Notes: generated from the sequence alone by a model not told the origin. DNA of 64,000 nt from CAVRXQ01 sp963831155 (GCA_963831155.1 CAWHOY010000007.1:124001-188000), one strand, 5' to 3'; positions 34,393 to 43,412 are shown, counted from the first letter of the stretch. Made by a program: numbers and translations.

Positions 34393-35424
34393 TCAGAATT
34401 GGTTCACGACGCTGCGAATACCTCGCCCCGCGCGCATCTCGGCGAAGGCCCCGGCGACCTCGTCGAGCCCGATCGTCTTTGTCACCAACCCGCCAAGGTC
34501 GATCTCACCGATCATCGCGAGCGCCGCGTAGCGCGGAAAGTCCTCGGCCGGGAGGTGGTCGCCGCCATGGGAGACGACGATGCGCAGCCGCTTGTCGAAG
34601 AACTTTGGCAGGTCGATCGACGCCCTCGTACCGGGGGGCGGGAGACCGATCGACACGAGGGTGCCTCCCTGTCCGAGCAGCTCGAGGGCCAAATCGAACG
34701 TCTCGGGCGTGCCGACGACGTCGAAAACTACGTCGAGCTCGTCGCTGGGGCCGGTGTGTGTCGCCCCGAAGCGCCGCGCTCCCTCAGCTTTCTGTTCGTC
34801 GCGGTCGATGGCGTGGATCTCCGTCGCGCCGGCGAGGCGCGCGCCCTGCACGACGGAGAGCCCGACCGCCCCGCAGCCGATCACCGCAATCCGCGCCCCG
34901 GTCGCGAGCCGCGCCGTCTCGAGAACCGACCCGATCCCGGTCGCGACACAACAGCCGATCAGACAGGCGTGCTCTGGCGACAGTTCGTCGGGATAAGGGA
35001 TCGCCGCCGATGCATGAACGACGGTGCGAGTCGCGAACGTCCCGAGCTGGAGCATCTGGGATAGTTGCTGCCCGCCTGAGAGGTGCAAGCGGCGCTTCGC
35101 CGACGGTGGCCGGCGGCAGCGGCGCGGATCGCCGGAGAGACAGGGCGGACAGCGTCCACATGGCGAGCGCCAACCGAGGATGACCCTCTCGCCGACGGCG
35201 AGTTGCTCGACGCCTTCGCCGATTTCTTCAACGACGCCCGCCGCCTCGTGGCCGAGCAACACCGGAAGCCGGTGCGACCAGCCCGTCTCGAGCACGTGCA
35301 GGTCGCTCCGACAGACCCCACTCGCCTCCATTCGCACGAGCACCTCGCCCGGCCCCGGCGGCTCGAGCGCGATCTCCTCGATGGCGATGCGGCCAGGCTC
35401 GATTGCAACGACGCCCCGATCCAT
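34393..35424 (-). CDS. Zinc-dependent alcohol dehydrogenase (MDR family)
   Basis: NAD-linked medium-chain alcohol dehydrogenase, 343 residues. Catalytic zinc ligands are Cys38 in GVCRSDLH and His in GHEAAGVVEE, and the structural-zinc loop SPCGRCPPCLSGDPRRC is complete with four cysteines. The cofactor motif is VIGCGAVGLSVVQGARL. It would interconvert an alcohol and an aldehyde or ketone. The gene starts 1 bp after the stop of the acyl-CoA dehydrogenase at 35426-36574, so they are coupled. Substrate unknown; beta-oxidation genes on both sides suggest an alcohol formed or used in acyl-CoA catabolism. Confidence 0.85.
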   Translation of the reverse strand: MDRGVVAIEPGRIAIEEIALEPPGPGEVLVRMEASGVCRSDLHVLETGWSHRLPVLLGHEAAGVVEEIGEGVEQLAVGERVILGWRSPCGRCPPCLSGDPRRCRRPPSAKRRLHLSGGQQLSQMLQLGTFATRTVVHASAAIPYPDELSPEHACLIGCCVATGIGSVLETARLATGARIAVIGCGAVGLSVVQGARLAGATEIHAIDRDEQKAEGARRFGATHTGPSDELDVVFDVVGTPETFDLALELLGQGGTLVSIGLPPPGTRASIDLPKFFDKRLRIVVSHGGDHLPAEDFPRYAALAMIGEIDLGGLVTKTIGLDEVAGAFAEMRAGRGIRSVVNQF

Positions 35425-35425
35425 C

Positions 35426-36574
35426 TCAGACGAAGGCGCTCTCGCCCGAAAGCGCGCGGCCGATAATCAGACGTTGGATCTGACTCGTCCCCTCATAAAG
35501 CGTCGACACCCGTGCGTCCCGGAGGAACTTGCCGACCGGGTATTCGTCGATGAAGCCGTAGCCACCGAAGACCTGCACGGCGTCGTTCGCCGAACGGACG
35601 GCGACCTCGCTTGCGTACAGCTTGGCGATCGACGACTCGAGAGTGTGCTTTTCTCCTGCATCCGCTCGGGCCGCAGCCTTCCAGGTGAGGAGTCTCGCCG
35701 ACTCAGCCCCGACGGCCATCTCGGCGATCAGCTCCTGCACGAGCTGGAAGCCGGCGATCGGCCGGCCGAAGGCCTGCCGATCCTTCGCGTAGCGGACGCT
35801 CGCGTCCAGGCAACCCTGGGCGATTCCGACACAGCCCGCAGCGAGCGAGATGCGACCGGTGTCGAGCGCCGACATCGCCACCGCAAAGCCGTGATCGAGC
35901 TCACCGAGTCGGTTCTCGTCGGGAACGCGTACGTCGTCGAGCGAGAGCTCGGCGGTGTCCTGCGCGCGAAGGCCCAACTTGCCCCTGATCGGTCGCGCCG
36001 CGAATCCGCCGCTGTCCGTCGGGACGAGGAAGCAGGTAATGCCGCGTGCACCAGTTTCCCCGGTACGCGCGAAGACGAGCGCCACCGAGGCCCAGGACCC
36101 GAGCGTGATGAATGTCTTCGCCCCGTTGAGCACCCAGTCCGAGCCATCCCGCTCGGCGCGCGTCACAAGCGCTGCGGCGTCGGAACCACATCCCGGCTCG
36201 GTGAGGGCGAAGCAACCGAGCGCGTCTCCGGTCGCGAGCCGCGGCAGCCATTCCCGGCGCTGCTCTTCGGACCCGAAGCGAGCGATCGTCTTACCGACGA
36301 GTCCGACGTTCACCGAGACGATGCCGCGCACCGAAGAGTCGACTCGTCCCAATTCCTCGACGACGAGCGCGTAGGACAACATGTCGAGGCCGCCGCCGCC
36401 GTACTCCTCTGACCAGGCCGCACCGAGGAAGCCGGCTCCCCCGAGGCGAGCAACAAGTGACCGGTCGATCGCTTCAGCTCGATCCCAGTCGCGCACGTTC
36501 GGAGCGATCTCGCGTTCAGCGAACGTCCGCGCTGACGTGCGAATCAGCTCTTGTTCCGCCGAGAGGTCGAACAT
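35426..36574 (-). CDS. Acyl-CoA dehydrogenase
   Basis: Complete acyl-CoA dehydrogenase of about 382 residues. Motifs: CFALTEPGCGSDAAAL (FAD/substrate), WVLNGAKTFITLGSWA, VQVFGGYGFIDEYPVGKFLRD and the C-terminal YEGTSQIQRLIIGRAL, which carries the catalytic-type Glu position of the short/medium-chain group. ATG at 36574 is chosen over the ATG at 36577 because it follows a TACCGT box by 7 nt. The promoter region is shared with the divergent SDR gene. Chain length of its substrate cannot be read. Confidence 0.85.
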   Translation of the reverse strand: MFDLSAEQELIRTSARTFAEREIAPNVRDWDRAEAIDRSLVARLGGAGFLGAAWSEEYGGGGLDMLSYALVVEELGRVDSSVRGIVSVNVGLVGKTIARFGSEEQRREWLPRLATGDALGCFALTEPGCGSDAAALVTRAERDGSDWVLNGAKTFITLGSWASVALVFARTGETGARGITCFLVPTDSGGFAARPIRGKLGLRAQDTAELSLDDVRVPDENRLGELDHGFAVAMSALDTGRISLAAGCVGIAQGCLDASVRYAKDRQAFGRPIAGFQLVQELIAEMAVGAESARLLTWKAAARADAGEKHTLESSIAKLYASEVAVRSANDAVQVFGGYGFIDEYPVGKFLRDARVSTLYEGTSQIQRLIIGRALSGESAFV

Positions 36575-36581
36575 CATTCTG

Positions 36582-36591
36582 ACGGTAATCT
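36582..36591. promoter_or_regulatory. Overlapping divergent -10 boxes
   Basis: TACCGT on the minus strand (36582-36587), 7 nt before the ATG at 36574, and TAATCT on the plus strand (36586-36591), about 30 nt before the ATG at 36622, overlap by two bases. The minus transcript would be leaderless and the plus transcript would have a short leader with a GGGAGGG ribosome-binding site. Confidence 0.5.
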
Positions 36592-36621
36592 GCGCCGAAA
36601 CCGTCCGACGGGGAGGGACGC

Positions 36622-37554
36622 ATGCCATCGCTCGACGGCAAGGTCGCGATCATTACCGGCGCGGGGCGCGGTATCGGTCGAGAGCACGCTCTCGCCCTCT
36701 CCCGCGCTGGTGCAATCGTCGTCGTCAACGACCTCGGTACCAGCCTCGCCGGCGAAGGTGCCGATCTGTCGCCCGCTCAGCAAGTCGTCGAGGAGATCGA
36801 GGCGGCCGGGGGCCGTGCGATTGCAAATGGTGAGAACGTCGCCGACTTCGCAGGCGCCAAGCGACTCGTCGCCGAGGCCGTCGAGACGTTCGGTCAGCTC
36901 GACATCCTCGTCAACAACGCCGGGATCCTGCGCGACCGGATGCTCGTCACGATGGAAGAAGGTGAGTGGGACGCAGTGATCGAGGTACACCTGAAGGGGC
37001 ACTTCGCGCCGACGCATCACGCCGCGGACCACTGGCGAGCGCGATCGAAGGCGGGTGAGGACGTCCGTGGCCGCGTGATCAATACCTCGAGCCCTTCAGG
37101 AGTTTTCGGCAACATCGGCCAGGCGAACTACGGCGCGGCGAAGGCAGGCATCGCCGGTTTCACGCTGATCGCTGCTCAAGAACTCGGTCGCTACGGAGTC
37201 ACCGTCAACTGCCTGGCACCGAACGCGCGCACGCGCATGACGGAGTCGGCGTACGGCGAACTCGCGGTGCCCGAAGGATTCGATCTCCTCGATCCGGCTC
37301 ACAATTCGCCGATCGTGGTTGCGCTCTGCGCGGACGAAGCCCAGCACATCACGGGGCAGGTCTTCCTCGTGCAAGGCAAGGCGGTCAACGCGTTGCGCGG
37401 CTGGGAGGGTGGCGAGCTCTTTTACTCCGAATCGGGATGGGATCCCGATGCGCTGCTCGCAGAGCTTTTGACGCGCTACCCCGACGGAGTCGCACCCACC
37501 GGAATGATCGAGTCGATGCTGCGAGCCGGTGGGCAGTCGATGCGGACGCTGTGA
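36622..37554 (+). CDS. SDR family dehydrogenase (multifunctional-enzyme-2-like)
   Basis: NAD(P)-dependent short-chain dehydrogenase, 310 residues, of the longer group related to the dehydrogenase domain of peroxisomal MFE-2, which oxidises 3-hydroxyacyl-CoA. Cofactor loop GAGRGIG (13-19), NNAG at about 99-101, catalytic Ser in VINTSSPSG, Tyr170 and Lys174 in QANYGAAKAG. GGGAGGG before ATG 36622 is a clear ribosome-binding site. The GTGA overlap (37551-37554) couples it to the acyl-CoA ligase, and MaoC hydratase and thiolase follow, so hydroxyacyl-CoA dehydrogenation is a good guess. Confidence 0.85.
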   Translation: MPSLDGKVAIITGAGRGIGREHALALSRAGAIVVVNDLGTSLAGEGADLSPAQQVVEEIEAAGGRAIANGENVADFAGAKRLVAEAVETFGQLDILVNNAGILRDRMLVTMEEGEWDAVIEVHLKGHFAPTHHAADHWRARSKAGEDVRGRVINTSSPSGVFGNIGQANYGAAKAGIAGFTLIAAQELGRYGVTVNCLAPNARTRMTESAYGELAVPEGFDLLDPAHNSPIVVALCADEAQHITGQVFLVQGKAVNALRGWEGGELFYSESGWDPDALLAELLTRYPDGVAPTGMIESMLRAGGQSMRTL

Positions 37555-39071
37555 GCAAGGTCGGTACCCGCAACCTCGCTCGGCTCGCCGACGACGCGTT
37601 CGAACGGCACGGCGACCACCCCTACCTCTGCTTCGAGGGAACCTGGCACGGCTCGCGTGAGATCTGGGAGCGCGGCGCGCGCCTCGCCGCCGGACTCGTC
37701 GAAAGAGGCGTCGAGCCTGGTGATCGCGTCCTCGTCATGATGGAGAATTCGCCCAACGTCAGCGTGGTCTACAACGCCATCGTGCGCGCCGGGGCCGTCA
37801 TCGTGCCGGCGATCTTCCTCCTCACTACCTCCGAGGTGCGGCGCATCGTCGTCGACTCCGGAGCCTCGGCCGCAATCACCTCGCCTACTTTCCGCGACGT
37901 CGTCGACGCGGCGATGACGGACATGCCGACCGTGCGCTTCGTCGCGTCGACCGGGGAAGAACTCGAAGAACTCTCGGCATCCGAGCCGGGACAGATTGTG
38001 CCGCGTGCCGACGACGATCTCGCCGCGCTCGTCTACACGGGGGGCACGACCGGTCGTTCGAAGGGCGTCATGCTCACCCATGCCAACTGGTGGGAAGCGG
38101 GTCGGAGCGGCCACCTGGCAAGCTACATACCTGGACTCAACCGTTCACTGACATCGCTGCCACTCTCCCACTCCTACGGTCTGCTCGTCTTCGTCTCATC
38201 GCTGCAGACGATCGAACCGCCAGAGACGGTGTTGATGCGGTGGTTCGATCCCGAAGGATGGCTATCGCTCGCGCAGGAGCACCGCACGCAGTTCGCGGCG
38301 GTCGTCCCGTCGATGATCTACCGGTTGCTCTCTCAGCCGCTCGAGGACTACGACCTCTCCGCGCTCCGGCAGGTCGTCTCGGGCGCGGCGCCTTTGAGTG
38401 TCAAAGCGATGGAAGAGTTCACGCGGCGCGTGCCCAGCGTCGAGGTCCGCGAGGGCTACGGCCTCACAGAGACCTCCGCGCTCTGCTCCACGAATCCGCC
38501 CGGAGCCGCGAGGCCGGGCACCGTCGGACCTCCAGTCGAAGGCACCGATGTACGGCTGCTCGGCGATGACGGCAACGAGGTGCCCGCTGGTGAGCCGGGC
38601 GAGATCTGGATCCGCTCGAAGCTGGTGATGACCGGCTACTGGAACGCACCAGAACTCACCGCAGAGACGCTCCGCGACGGCTGGGTCCGCACGGGCGACG
38701 TCGGACGGCTCGACGAAAAGGGCTATCTCTCGATCGTCGACCGCAAAAAGGACCTGATCCTGCGCGGCGGTTTCAACGTTTTCCCGCGCGACGTCGAAGA
38801 TGCGCTCCTCGACCATCCTTGCGTCACCGCTGCGTCGGTCGTCGGACGCCCAGACGCGCTGCACGGCGAGGAGGTCGTCGCGTTCGTCACGCTCACCGAC
38901 GGGAGCGAGACGAGCCCCGACGAGCTGCTCGCGTTCGCGAAGAGCCGACTCGCGGCGTACAAGTACCCGCGGGAAATACGGTTACTCCCCTCGTTGCCGA
39001 TGACGCTCGTTGGCAAGATCGACCGCAAGGCGTTACGCGAGCTGTTGACCAAAGAAGGAGCGACAACATGA
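37551..39071 (+). CDS. Acyl-CoA synthetase (AMP-forming)
   Basis: Second acyl-CoA ligase of the island, 506 residues. ANL motifs: LVYTGGTTGRSKGVMLTH, GYGLTETSALCSTN, WVRTGDVGRLDEKGYLSIVDRKKDLI and the catalytic lysine near the end (TLVGKIDRKALRELL). The GTG at 37551 lies inside the upstream stop (GTGA), so translation is coupled. It differs from the ligase at 30.7-32.3 kb in the P-loop (GGTTGRS), so the two probably act on different acids. Its stop overlaps the MaoC ATG (ATGA) by 4 bp. Confidence 0.85.
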   Translation: MSKVGTRNLARLADDAFERHGDHPYLCFEGTWHGSREIWERGARLAAGLVERGVEPGDRVLVMMENSPNVSVVYNAIVRAGAVIVPAIFLLTTSEVRRIVVDSGASAAITSPTFRDVVDAAMTDMPTVRFVASTGEELEELSASEPGQIVPRADDDLAALVYTGGTTGRSKGVMLTHANWWEAGRSGHLASYIPGLNRSLTSLPLSHSYGLLVFVSSLQTIEPPETVLMRWFDPEGWLSLAQEHRTQFAAVVPSMIYRLLSQPLEDYDLSALRQVVSGAAPLSVKAMEEFTRRVPSVEVREGYGLTETSALCSTNPPGAARPGTVGPPVEGTDVRLLGDDGNEVPAGEPGEIWIRSKLVMTGYWNAPELTAETLRDGWVRTGDVGRLDEKGYLSIVDRKKDLILRGGFNVFPRDVEDALLDHPCVTAASVVGRPDALHGEEVVAFVTLTDGSETSPDELLAFAKSRLAAYKYPREIRLLPSLPMTLVGKIDRKALRELLTKEGATT

Positions 39072-39532
39072 CGACGACGATGACGCTTGCCGAGCTCGAA
39101 CAGTCACAGGACCGCGATCTCGGAACGAGCTCCTGGTACACGATCGAACAGGAGCGGATCAATCTCTTCGCCGACGCGACCGACGATCACCAGTGGATCC
39201 ACGTCGACCCGCAAGCCGCCGCGAAGGGACCATTCGGCGCAACCGTCGCGCACGGCTACCTGACGTTGTCGCTGTTGCCACAGATGCTCCACGAGATCAT
39301 CTCGCTGAGCGACGCGCAGATGGGGGTGAACTACGGCACGGAGAAAGTCCGCTTCACATCTCCTGTGACGGTGAACTCGCGCATCCGCCTCCACGCGAAG
39401 TTGCTGAGGGCGCAACGGCGCGGGCCGAGTGTCATCTACCACGTCGGCGTCGAAGTCGAGATCGAGGGACAAGAAAAACCTGCGCTTGTCGGTGAGGTCG
39501 TTTTCCTGGCCGCTGGAGGAGCTAATGCCTGA
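39068..39532 (+). CDS. MaoC-like enoyl-CoA hydratase
   Basis: Hotdog-fold (R)-specific hydratase, 154 residues. Catalytic Asp and His of the hydratase-2 motif are visible in FADATDDHQWIHVDP (about 34-48), followed by FGATVAHGYLTLSLLP. It hydrates trans-2-enoyl-CoA to 3-hydroxyacyl-CoA, the step after dehydrogenation. The ATG lies in the ATGA overlap with the ligase stop, with GAAGGAG just upstream. The stop overlaps the thiolase ATG by 8 bp. The order SDR, ligase, hydratase, thiolase makes a compact beta-oxidation operon. Confidence 0.85.
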   Translation: MTTTMTLAELEQSQDRDLGTSSWYTIEQERINLFADATDDHQWIHVDPQAAAKGPFGATVAHGYLTLSLLPQMLHEIISLSDAQMGVNYGTEKVRFTSPVTVNSRIRLHAKLLRAQRRGPSVIYHVGVEVEIEGQEKPALVGEVVFLAAGGANA

Positions 39533-40673
39533 AGCGCTGATCGTCGCCGCCGCGCGAACGCCGATCGGCCGCGCGGCAAAGGGTTCGCTCGTCGACGTGA
39601 GGCCCGACGACCTCGTCGCGTTCGCGATCGACGCCGCGCTGTCGCGCGTACCAGGACTCGATCCGGCCGAGATCGTCGATGTGATGGTCGGGTGCGGTTT
39701 CCCTGAGCAGAAACAGGGGATGAACATCGGCCGGAGGGCTGCGCTGCTCGCCGGCCTCCCTGACACGGTGCCGGGCACAACGGTCAACCGATTCTGCGCC
39801 TCGAGCCTGCAGACGATCCGCATGGCCTTCCACGCGGTCCGCGCAGGCGAGGGCGATGCTTTCGTCGCGGCCGGCGTCGAGTCGATCTCGCAGGTGAACA
39901 CGATGCCGCGTGACTTGGCAGACCTCCATCCGAAACTCCTCGGCGACAACGCGGCGATCGCCAACGTCTACATCCCAATGGGTCTGACCGCCGAGAACGT
40001 CGCCGAACAGTGGAACGTTGCCCGCGAGGAGATGGACCAGTTCGCGCAGCGTTCGCAAGAACGCGCCGTCGCCGCCCAGGATTCGGGCTTCTTCGCCCGC
40101 GAGATCGCTCCCTTCGACGGCGTGGCAAACGACGACGGCCCGCGTCGCGAGTCGACACTCGAACGACTCGCCTCGCTCGAGCCAGCGTTCAAGCCCGGCG
40201 GCAAGGTGACCGCCGGCAACGCCTGTCCGCTCAACGACGGTGCCGCCGCGGTCGTCATCCTCAGTGACACCCGCGCCCGCGAGCTCGGAGTCAAGCCGCG
40301 CGCTCGCATCGTCGCCTCGGCGGTGTCGGGCGTGACTCCCGAGATCATGGGCGTGGGCCCGATCGAGGCGGTACGGACGGTTCTCGAGCGGGCGAAGATG
40401 ACGATCGACGACATCGACGTGATCGAACTCAACGAAGCGTTCGCAGCCCAGGTCCTGCCGGTGTGTCGCGAGATCGGCGTCGATCCCTTCGGCGAGAAAC
40501 TCAACCCGCACGGCGGCGCGATCGCGCTCGGTCACCCGTTCGGAATGACCGGGGCGAGAATCTTGAACACGCTCCTCAACGACTTGGAGACGCTCGACAA
40601 GACCGTCGGTCTCGAAACGATGTGCGTCGGAGGCGGTCAGGGAATGGCGATGATCATCGAGCGCGAAAACTGA
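39525..40673 (+). CDS. Acetyl-CoA acyltransferase (thiolase)
   Basis: Thiolase of 382 residues that cleaves a 3-ketoacyl-CoA with CoA. Nucleophilic Cys91 is in VNRFCASSLQT; the second catalytic set is NPHGGAIALGHPFGMTGAR (His) and METMCVGGGQGMAM near the C terminus. ATG at 39525 has GGAGG upstream and overlaps the MaoC stop by 8 bp. Last gene of the SDR-ligase-hydratase-thiolase operon. It is convergent with an SDR gene 16 bp downstream. Confidence 0.9.
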   Translation: MPEALIVAAARTPIGRAAKGSLVDVRPDDLVAFAIDAALSRVPGLDPAEIVDVMVGCGFPEQKQGMNIGRRAALLAGLPDTVPGTTVNRFCASSLQTIRMAFHAVRAGEGDAFVAAGVESISQVNTMPRDLADLHPKLLGDNAAIANVYIPMGLTAENVAEQWNVAREEMDQFAQRSQERAVAAQDSGFFAREIAPFDGVANDDGPRRESTLERLASLEPAFKPGGKVTAGNACPLNDGAAAVVILSDTRARELGVKPRARIVASAVSGVTPEIMGVGPIEAVRTVLERAKMTIDDIDVIELNEAFAAQVLPVCREIGVDPFGEKLNPHGGAIALGHPFGMTGARILNTLLNDLETLDKTVGLETMCVGGGQGMAMIIEREN

Positions 40674-40689
40674 TCTGATCGCACGCAGT

Positions 40690-41460
40690 TCAGGCCGACT
40701 GACCTCCATCGACGACGAGCGTGTGACCGGTGACGTAGGCGCCGGCCTGGGACGCGAGGAGCGCGACCGCTCCTTTCAAGTCGTCCTGGCCGCCAAACCG
40801 GCCGAGCGGAATCCCGGGCAGCAACGCCTCGCCGAAACGTTCGAGGAGCACCTTTGACATGTCCGACGGAAACCACCCTGGAGCGATCGCGTTGACGCGG
40901 ATGCCGTAGCGCGCCCATTTCCACGCAAGGTCGCGGGTGAGCGCAATGACTCCGCCCTTGCTTGCGGAGTAGGCGACCGCGTCCATCATCCCGGGTCGCG
41001 AGCCGTGCAGACCGGCGACCGACGCGATGTTGATGATGGCGCCCCCTCCCTGCGCGATCATTCGACGGGCGACGGCCTGCGAAAAAAGGAAGAGGCCCGT
41101 GAGGTTGACGTCGATCACCTTCTGCCATCCCTCAAGCGGTGTCTCCTCAGCGGGCGCGCCCCAGCTCGTACCGGCGTCATTGACGAGCACATCGACGCGC
41201 TCGAACTCTTCGACGGTCCGTTCGACGAGCGCTTCGATGTCGTCTGGCTGCCGGACATCGCAACGGAGCGCCAGCGCCCGCACGCCAAGCTCTGAAAGCT
41301 CGGCTGCGGTTTTCTCGCACCGCTCGAGTTTGCGGGCGCAGATGACGACGTTCGAACCGAGCTCGGCGAGAGCGATCGCCATTTGCCGGCCGATGCCGCT
41401 CCCGCCGCCCGTGACGATCGTCGCCTTGCCGGACAGATCGAAAAGCTCTTGTGGCCGCAT
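40690..41460 (-). CDS. SDR family oxidoreductase
   Basis: NAD(P)-dependent short-chain dehydrogenase, 256 residues, resembling gluconate-5-dehydrogenase and FabG-type enzymes. Cofactor loop GGGSGIG (18-24), NDAG at about 94, catalytic IASVAG, AYSASKGG (Tyr/Lys) and closing TLVVDGGQSA. It is divergent from the ACAD10/11-like dehydrogenase with only 20 bp between the start codons; TACCAT on its strand (41470-41475) is 9 nt upstream. As a candidate 4-oxoacyl/4-hydroxyacyl-CoA oxidoreductase it fits the kinase pathway suggested below, but this is inference. Confidence 0.8.
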   Translation of the reverse strand: MRPQELFDLSGKATIVTGGGSGIGRQMAIALAELGSNVVICARKLERCEKTAAELSELGVRALALRCDVRQPDDIEALVERTVEEFERVDVLVNDAGTSWGAPAEETPLEGWQKVIDVNLTGLFLFSQAVARRMIAQGGGAIINIASVAGLHGSRPGMMDAVAYSASKGGVIALTRDLAWKWARYGIRVNAIAPGWFPSDMSKVLLERFGEALLPGIPLGRFGGQDDLKGAVALLASQAGAYVTGHTLVVDGGQSA

Positions 41461-41469
41461 CGGTGTGCG

Positions 41470-41475
41470 ATGGTA
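41470..41475 (-). promoter_or_regulatory. -10 box between divergent SDR and dehydrogenase genes
   Basis: TACCAT on the minus strand, 9 nt before the SDR ATG. On the plus strand the gap offers only a weak GATGGT (41469-41474), 6 nt before the ATG of the dehydrogenase. Confidence 0.35.
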
Positions 41476-41480
41476 ACGGA

Positions 41481-42689
41481 ATGACGGTCAACTCCCTCGG
41501 TGTCCCCGTCGAGCACGAAAAGCTGCGCGAGCGATACCGCGTGTTCATGGAGTCCGACGTCTACCCGAACGAAATGGCGCTGTCGCGTGAGGACGACGAG
41601 GCGGAGTCGCTGCTCGCCGAACTGCGCGCCAGGGCGAAGTCCGAAGGGCTCTGGGCACCGCACCTACCGCATGAGGCGGGTGGCACAGGACTCGGCTTCC
41701 TCGCGTACGCGAACCTCAACGAGGAGATCGGCCGCGTCACCTGGGCTCAACTGATCTTCAACTGTCAAGCACCCGACGCCGGCAACGGGGAGATCCTCCA
41801 CCTGTTCGGAACCGACGCGCAGAAAGAGCGCTTCTTGAAGCCGCTCGTTGAAGGCGAAGCTCGATCCTTCTTCTCGATGACCGAGCCCGACGTCTCCGGC
41901 GCAGACCCGACCGGTCTCAGAACGACGGCAGTTTTAGACGGGGACGAGTGGGTGATCGACGGCACAAAGTGGTTCTCCTCCGGGGCCGAAGGCGCCGCCT
42001 TCGGCATCGTGATGGCCGTCACCGACCCCGACGCGGAGCCCCATCGGCGGATGAGCCAGATCCTCGTCCCAGCCGACGCGCCGGGCATCGAGATCGAGGC
42101 GGTGCCGGTGTTCGGTCACCGCGGCCGCGGTTGGTCGACGCACTGCGAGGTGCGCTACTCGGGCGTCCGCGCGCCGGCCGAGAACATCCTCGGCGAGCGC
42201 GGTGACGGCTTCCTGATCGCGCAGAAGCGACTCGGACCGGGCCGCATCCATCACGTCATGCGCTGGCTCGGCCAGATGCAGCGCGCGTTCGAGCTGATGT
42301 GCATACGAGCGCTCGAGCGCGACGCCTTCGGCGGTCCGCTCGCCGAGAAACAAACGGTGCAGAACTGGATCGCCGACTCGGCCGCCGAGATCCACGCCTG
42401 CCGGCTGATGACCTACGACGCCGCACGCAAGATCGACGAAGGCGCCGACGCGCGCGTCGAGATCTCGCTGATCAAGTTCTACGCGGCGACGGCTCTCTCG
42501 AATGTGATCGACCGCGCCGTCCAGGTTCACGGCGGCCTCGGTCTCACCGATCGCTCGCCGCTCTCGCACATGTATGTGATGGCCCGCGGCGGCCATATTT
42601 ACGACGGCCCCGACGAAGTGCACCGCATGGTCGTGAGCCGGCGCATCCTGAGGTCCTTCTCCAAAGGCGAGCCCTGGACGTTTCGCTAG
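41481..42689 (+). CDS. ACAD10/11-like acyl-CoA dehydrogenase
   Basis: Acyl-CoA dehydrogenase-fold protein of 402 residues of the ACAD10/ACAD11/LvaC subgroup. Family marks: FFSMTEPDVSGADPTG, WVIDGTKWFSSGAEG, KRLGPGRIHHVMRW, AVQVHGGLGLTDRSPLSHM and YDGPDEVHRM. In mammals this domain is fused to an APH-like kinase that handles 4-hydroxyacyl-CoA; an APH-family kinase gene lies 1.7 kb downstream on the same strand. Start ATG at 41481 has no Shine-Dalgarno. The stop shares CTAG with the converging SDR. See the kinase entry for the proposed reaction. Confidence 0.8.
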   Translation: MTVNSLGVPVEHEKLRERYRVFMESDVYPNEMALSREDDEAESLLAELRARAKSEGLWAPHLPHEAGGTGLGFLAYANLNEEIGRVTWAQLIFNCQAPDAGNGEILHLFGTDAQKERFLKPLVEGEARSFFSMTEPDVSGADPTGLRTTAVLDGDEWVIDGTKWFSSGAEGAAFGIVMAVTDPDAEPHRRMSQILVPADAPGIEIEAVPVFGHRGRGWSTHCEVRYSGVRAPAENILGERGDGFLIAQKRLGPGRIHHVMRWLGQMQRAFELMCIRALERDAFGGPLAEKQTVQNWIADSAAEIHACRLMTYDAARKIDEGADARVEISLIKFYAATALSNVIDRAVQVHGGLGLTDRSPLSHMYVMARGGHIYDGPDEVHRMVVSRRILRSFSKGEPWTFR

Positions 42690-43399
42690 TCGAGTTCGTT
42701 GCGCAGACGATCGGGCGGAGGACCGACGGGGGCCCCGGTCGCGTCGCGCGGCCCGGGGACGTTCGGGAAGCGAAACGGCTCCGGATCCCGTCCAGGCTGC
42801 ACGACCCAGACCTTCCCGGTCCCGCCGTCGCGTGCCGCACGGAGGACCGTCCGGGCGACCTCTTCGGGCCGAAGCAGCGGGAATCCCGACCGTTCCAATA
42901 TCTCCCTTGTCGCCGAGATGAGCGGGGTGTCGGCGATTCCCGGAGCGACGGCGCTGATGCGAATACCGCGTCGTTCGAGCTGTGGCGCGACGCTGCGCAC
43001 GAAACCGACGACGGCATGCTTGGTTAGCGAATAGAGCGGATCACTCGGAAGCGGCACGAGGCCAGCGAGCGAGGCGGTCGCGACGATCGCGCTGCCGGGT
43101 TCCATCACCGCTGCGAGGCGGCGCGTTCCGAGGACAACGCCGTCCACGTTCGCGGCCAAGATGCGACGGTACGCATCATCCGATATGGCTGAGAACTCGG
43201 ATTCGCCCGTTGTCACACCGGCGTTCAAGCTGGCGAGATCGACGGGTCCGATCTCGTCCCAGGCGCGCGGGTTCGCGACATCGAAGCCGTCGCGCAGGTC
43301 GAGCACGCGCACGTCGACGCCCTCTTCCTCGAGCAGCGCGACCAGCGCCGCTCCGATCCCAGATGCTCCCCCGGTGACAAGGGCCGTGCGCGGAAACAC
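42686..43399 (-). CDS. SDR family oxidoreductase
   Basis: Short-chain dehydrogenase, 237 residues. Cofactor loop GGASGIG (10-16), LNAGVT at about 59, catalytic TASLAG, and YSLTKHA with Tyr and Lys. It ends convergently in the stop of the ACAD10/11-like gene: the four bases CTAG (42686-42689) serve as TAG on both strands. The GTG start at 43399 is only 20 bp from the divergent luciferase-like gene, with a TACTGT box 7 nt upstream. The C-terminal tail is rich in Pro and Arg. Substrate unknown. Confidence 0.8.
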   Translation of the reverse strand: MFPRTALVTGGASGIGAALVALLEEEGVDVRVLDLRDGFDVANPRAWDEIGPVDLASLNAGVTTGESEFSAISDDAYRRILAANVDGVVLGTRRLAAVMEPGSAIVATASLAGLVPLPSDPLYSLTKHAVVGFVRSVAPQLERRGIRISAVAPGIADTPLISATREILERSGFPLLRPEEVARTVLRAARDGGTGKVWVVQPGRDPEPFRFPNVPGPRDATGAPVGPPPDRLRNELD

Positions 43400-43405
43400 G
43401 GCGCC

Positions 43406-43412
43406 TACAGTA
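43406..43412. promoter_or_regulatory. Symmetric divergent leaderless promoter
   Basis: TACAGTA holds TACAGT on the plus strand (43406-43411, 8 nt before the GTG at 43420) and TACTGT on the minus strand (43407-43412, 7 nt before the GTG at 43399). One DNA element can serve as -10 box for both genes. Confidence 0.55.
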
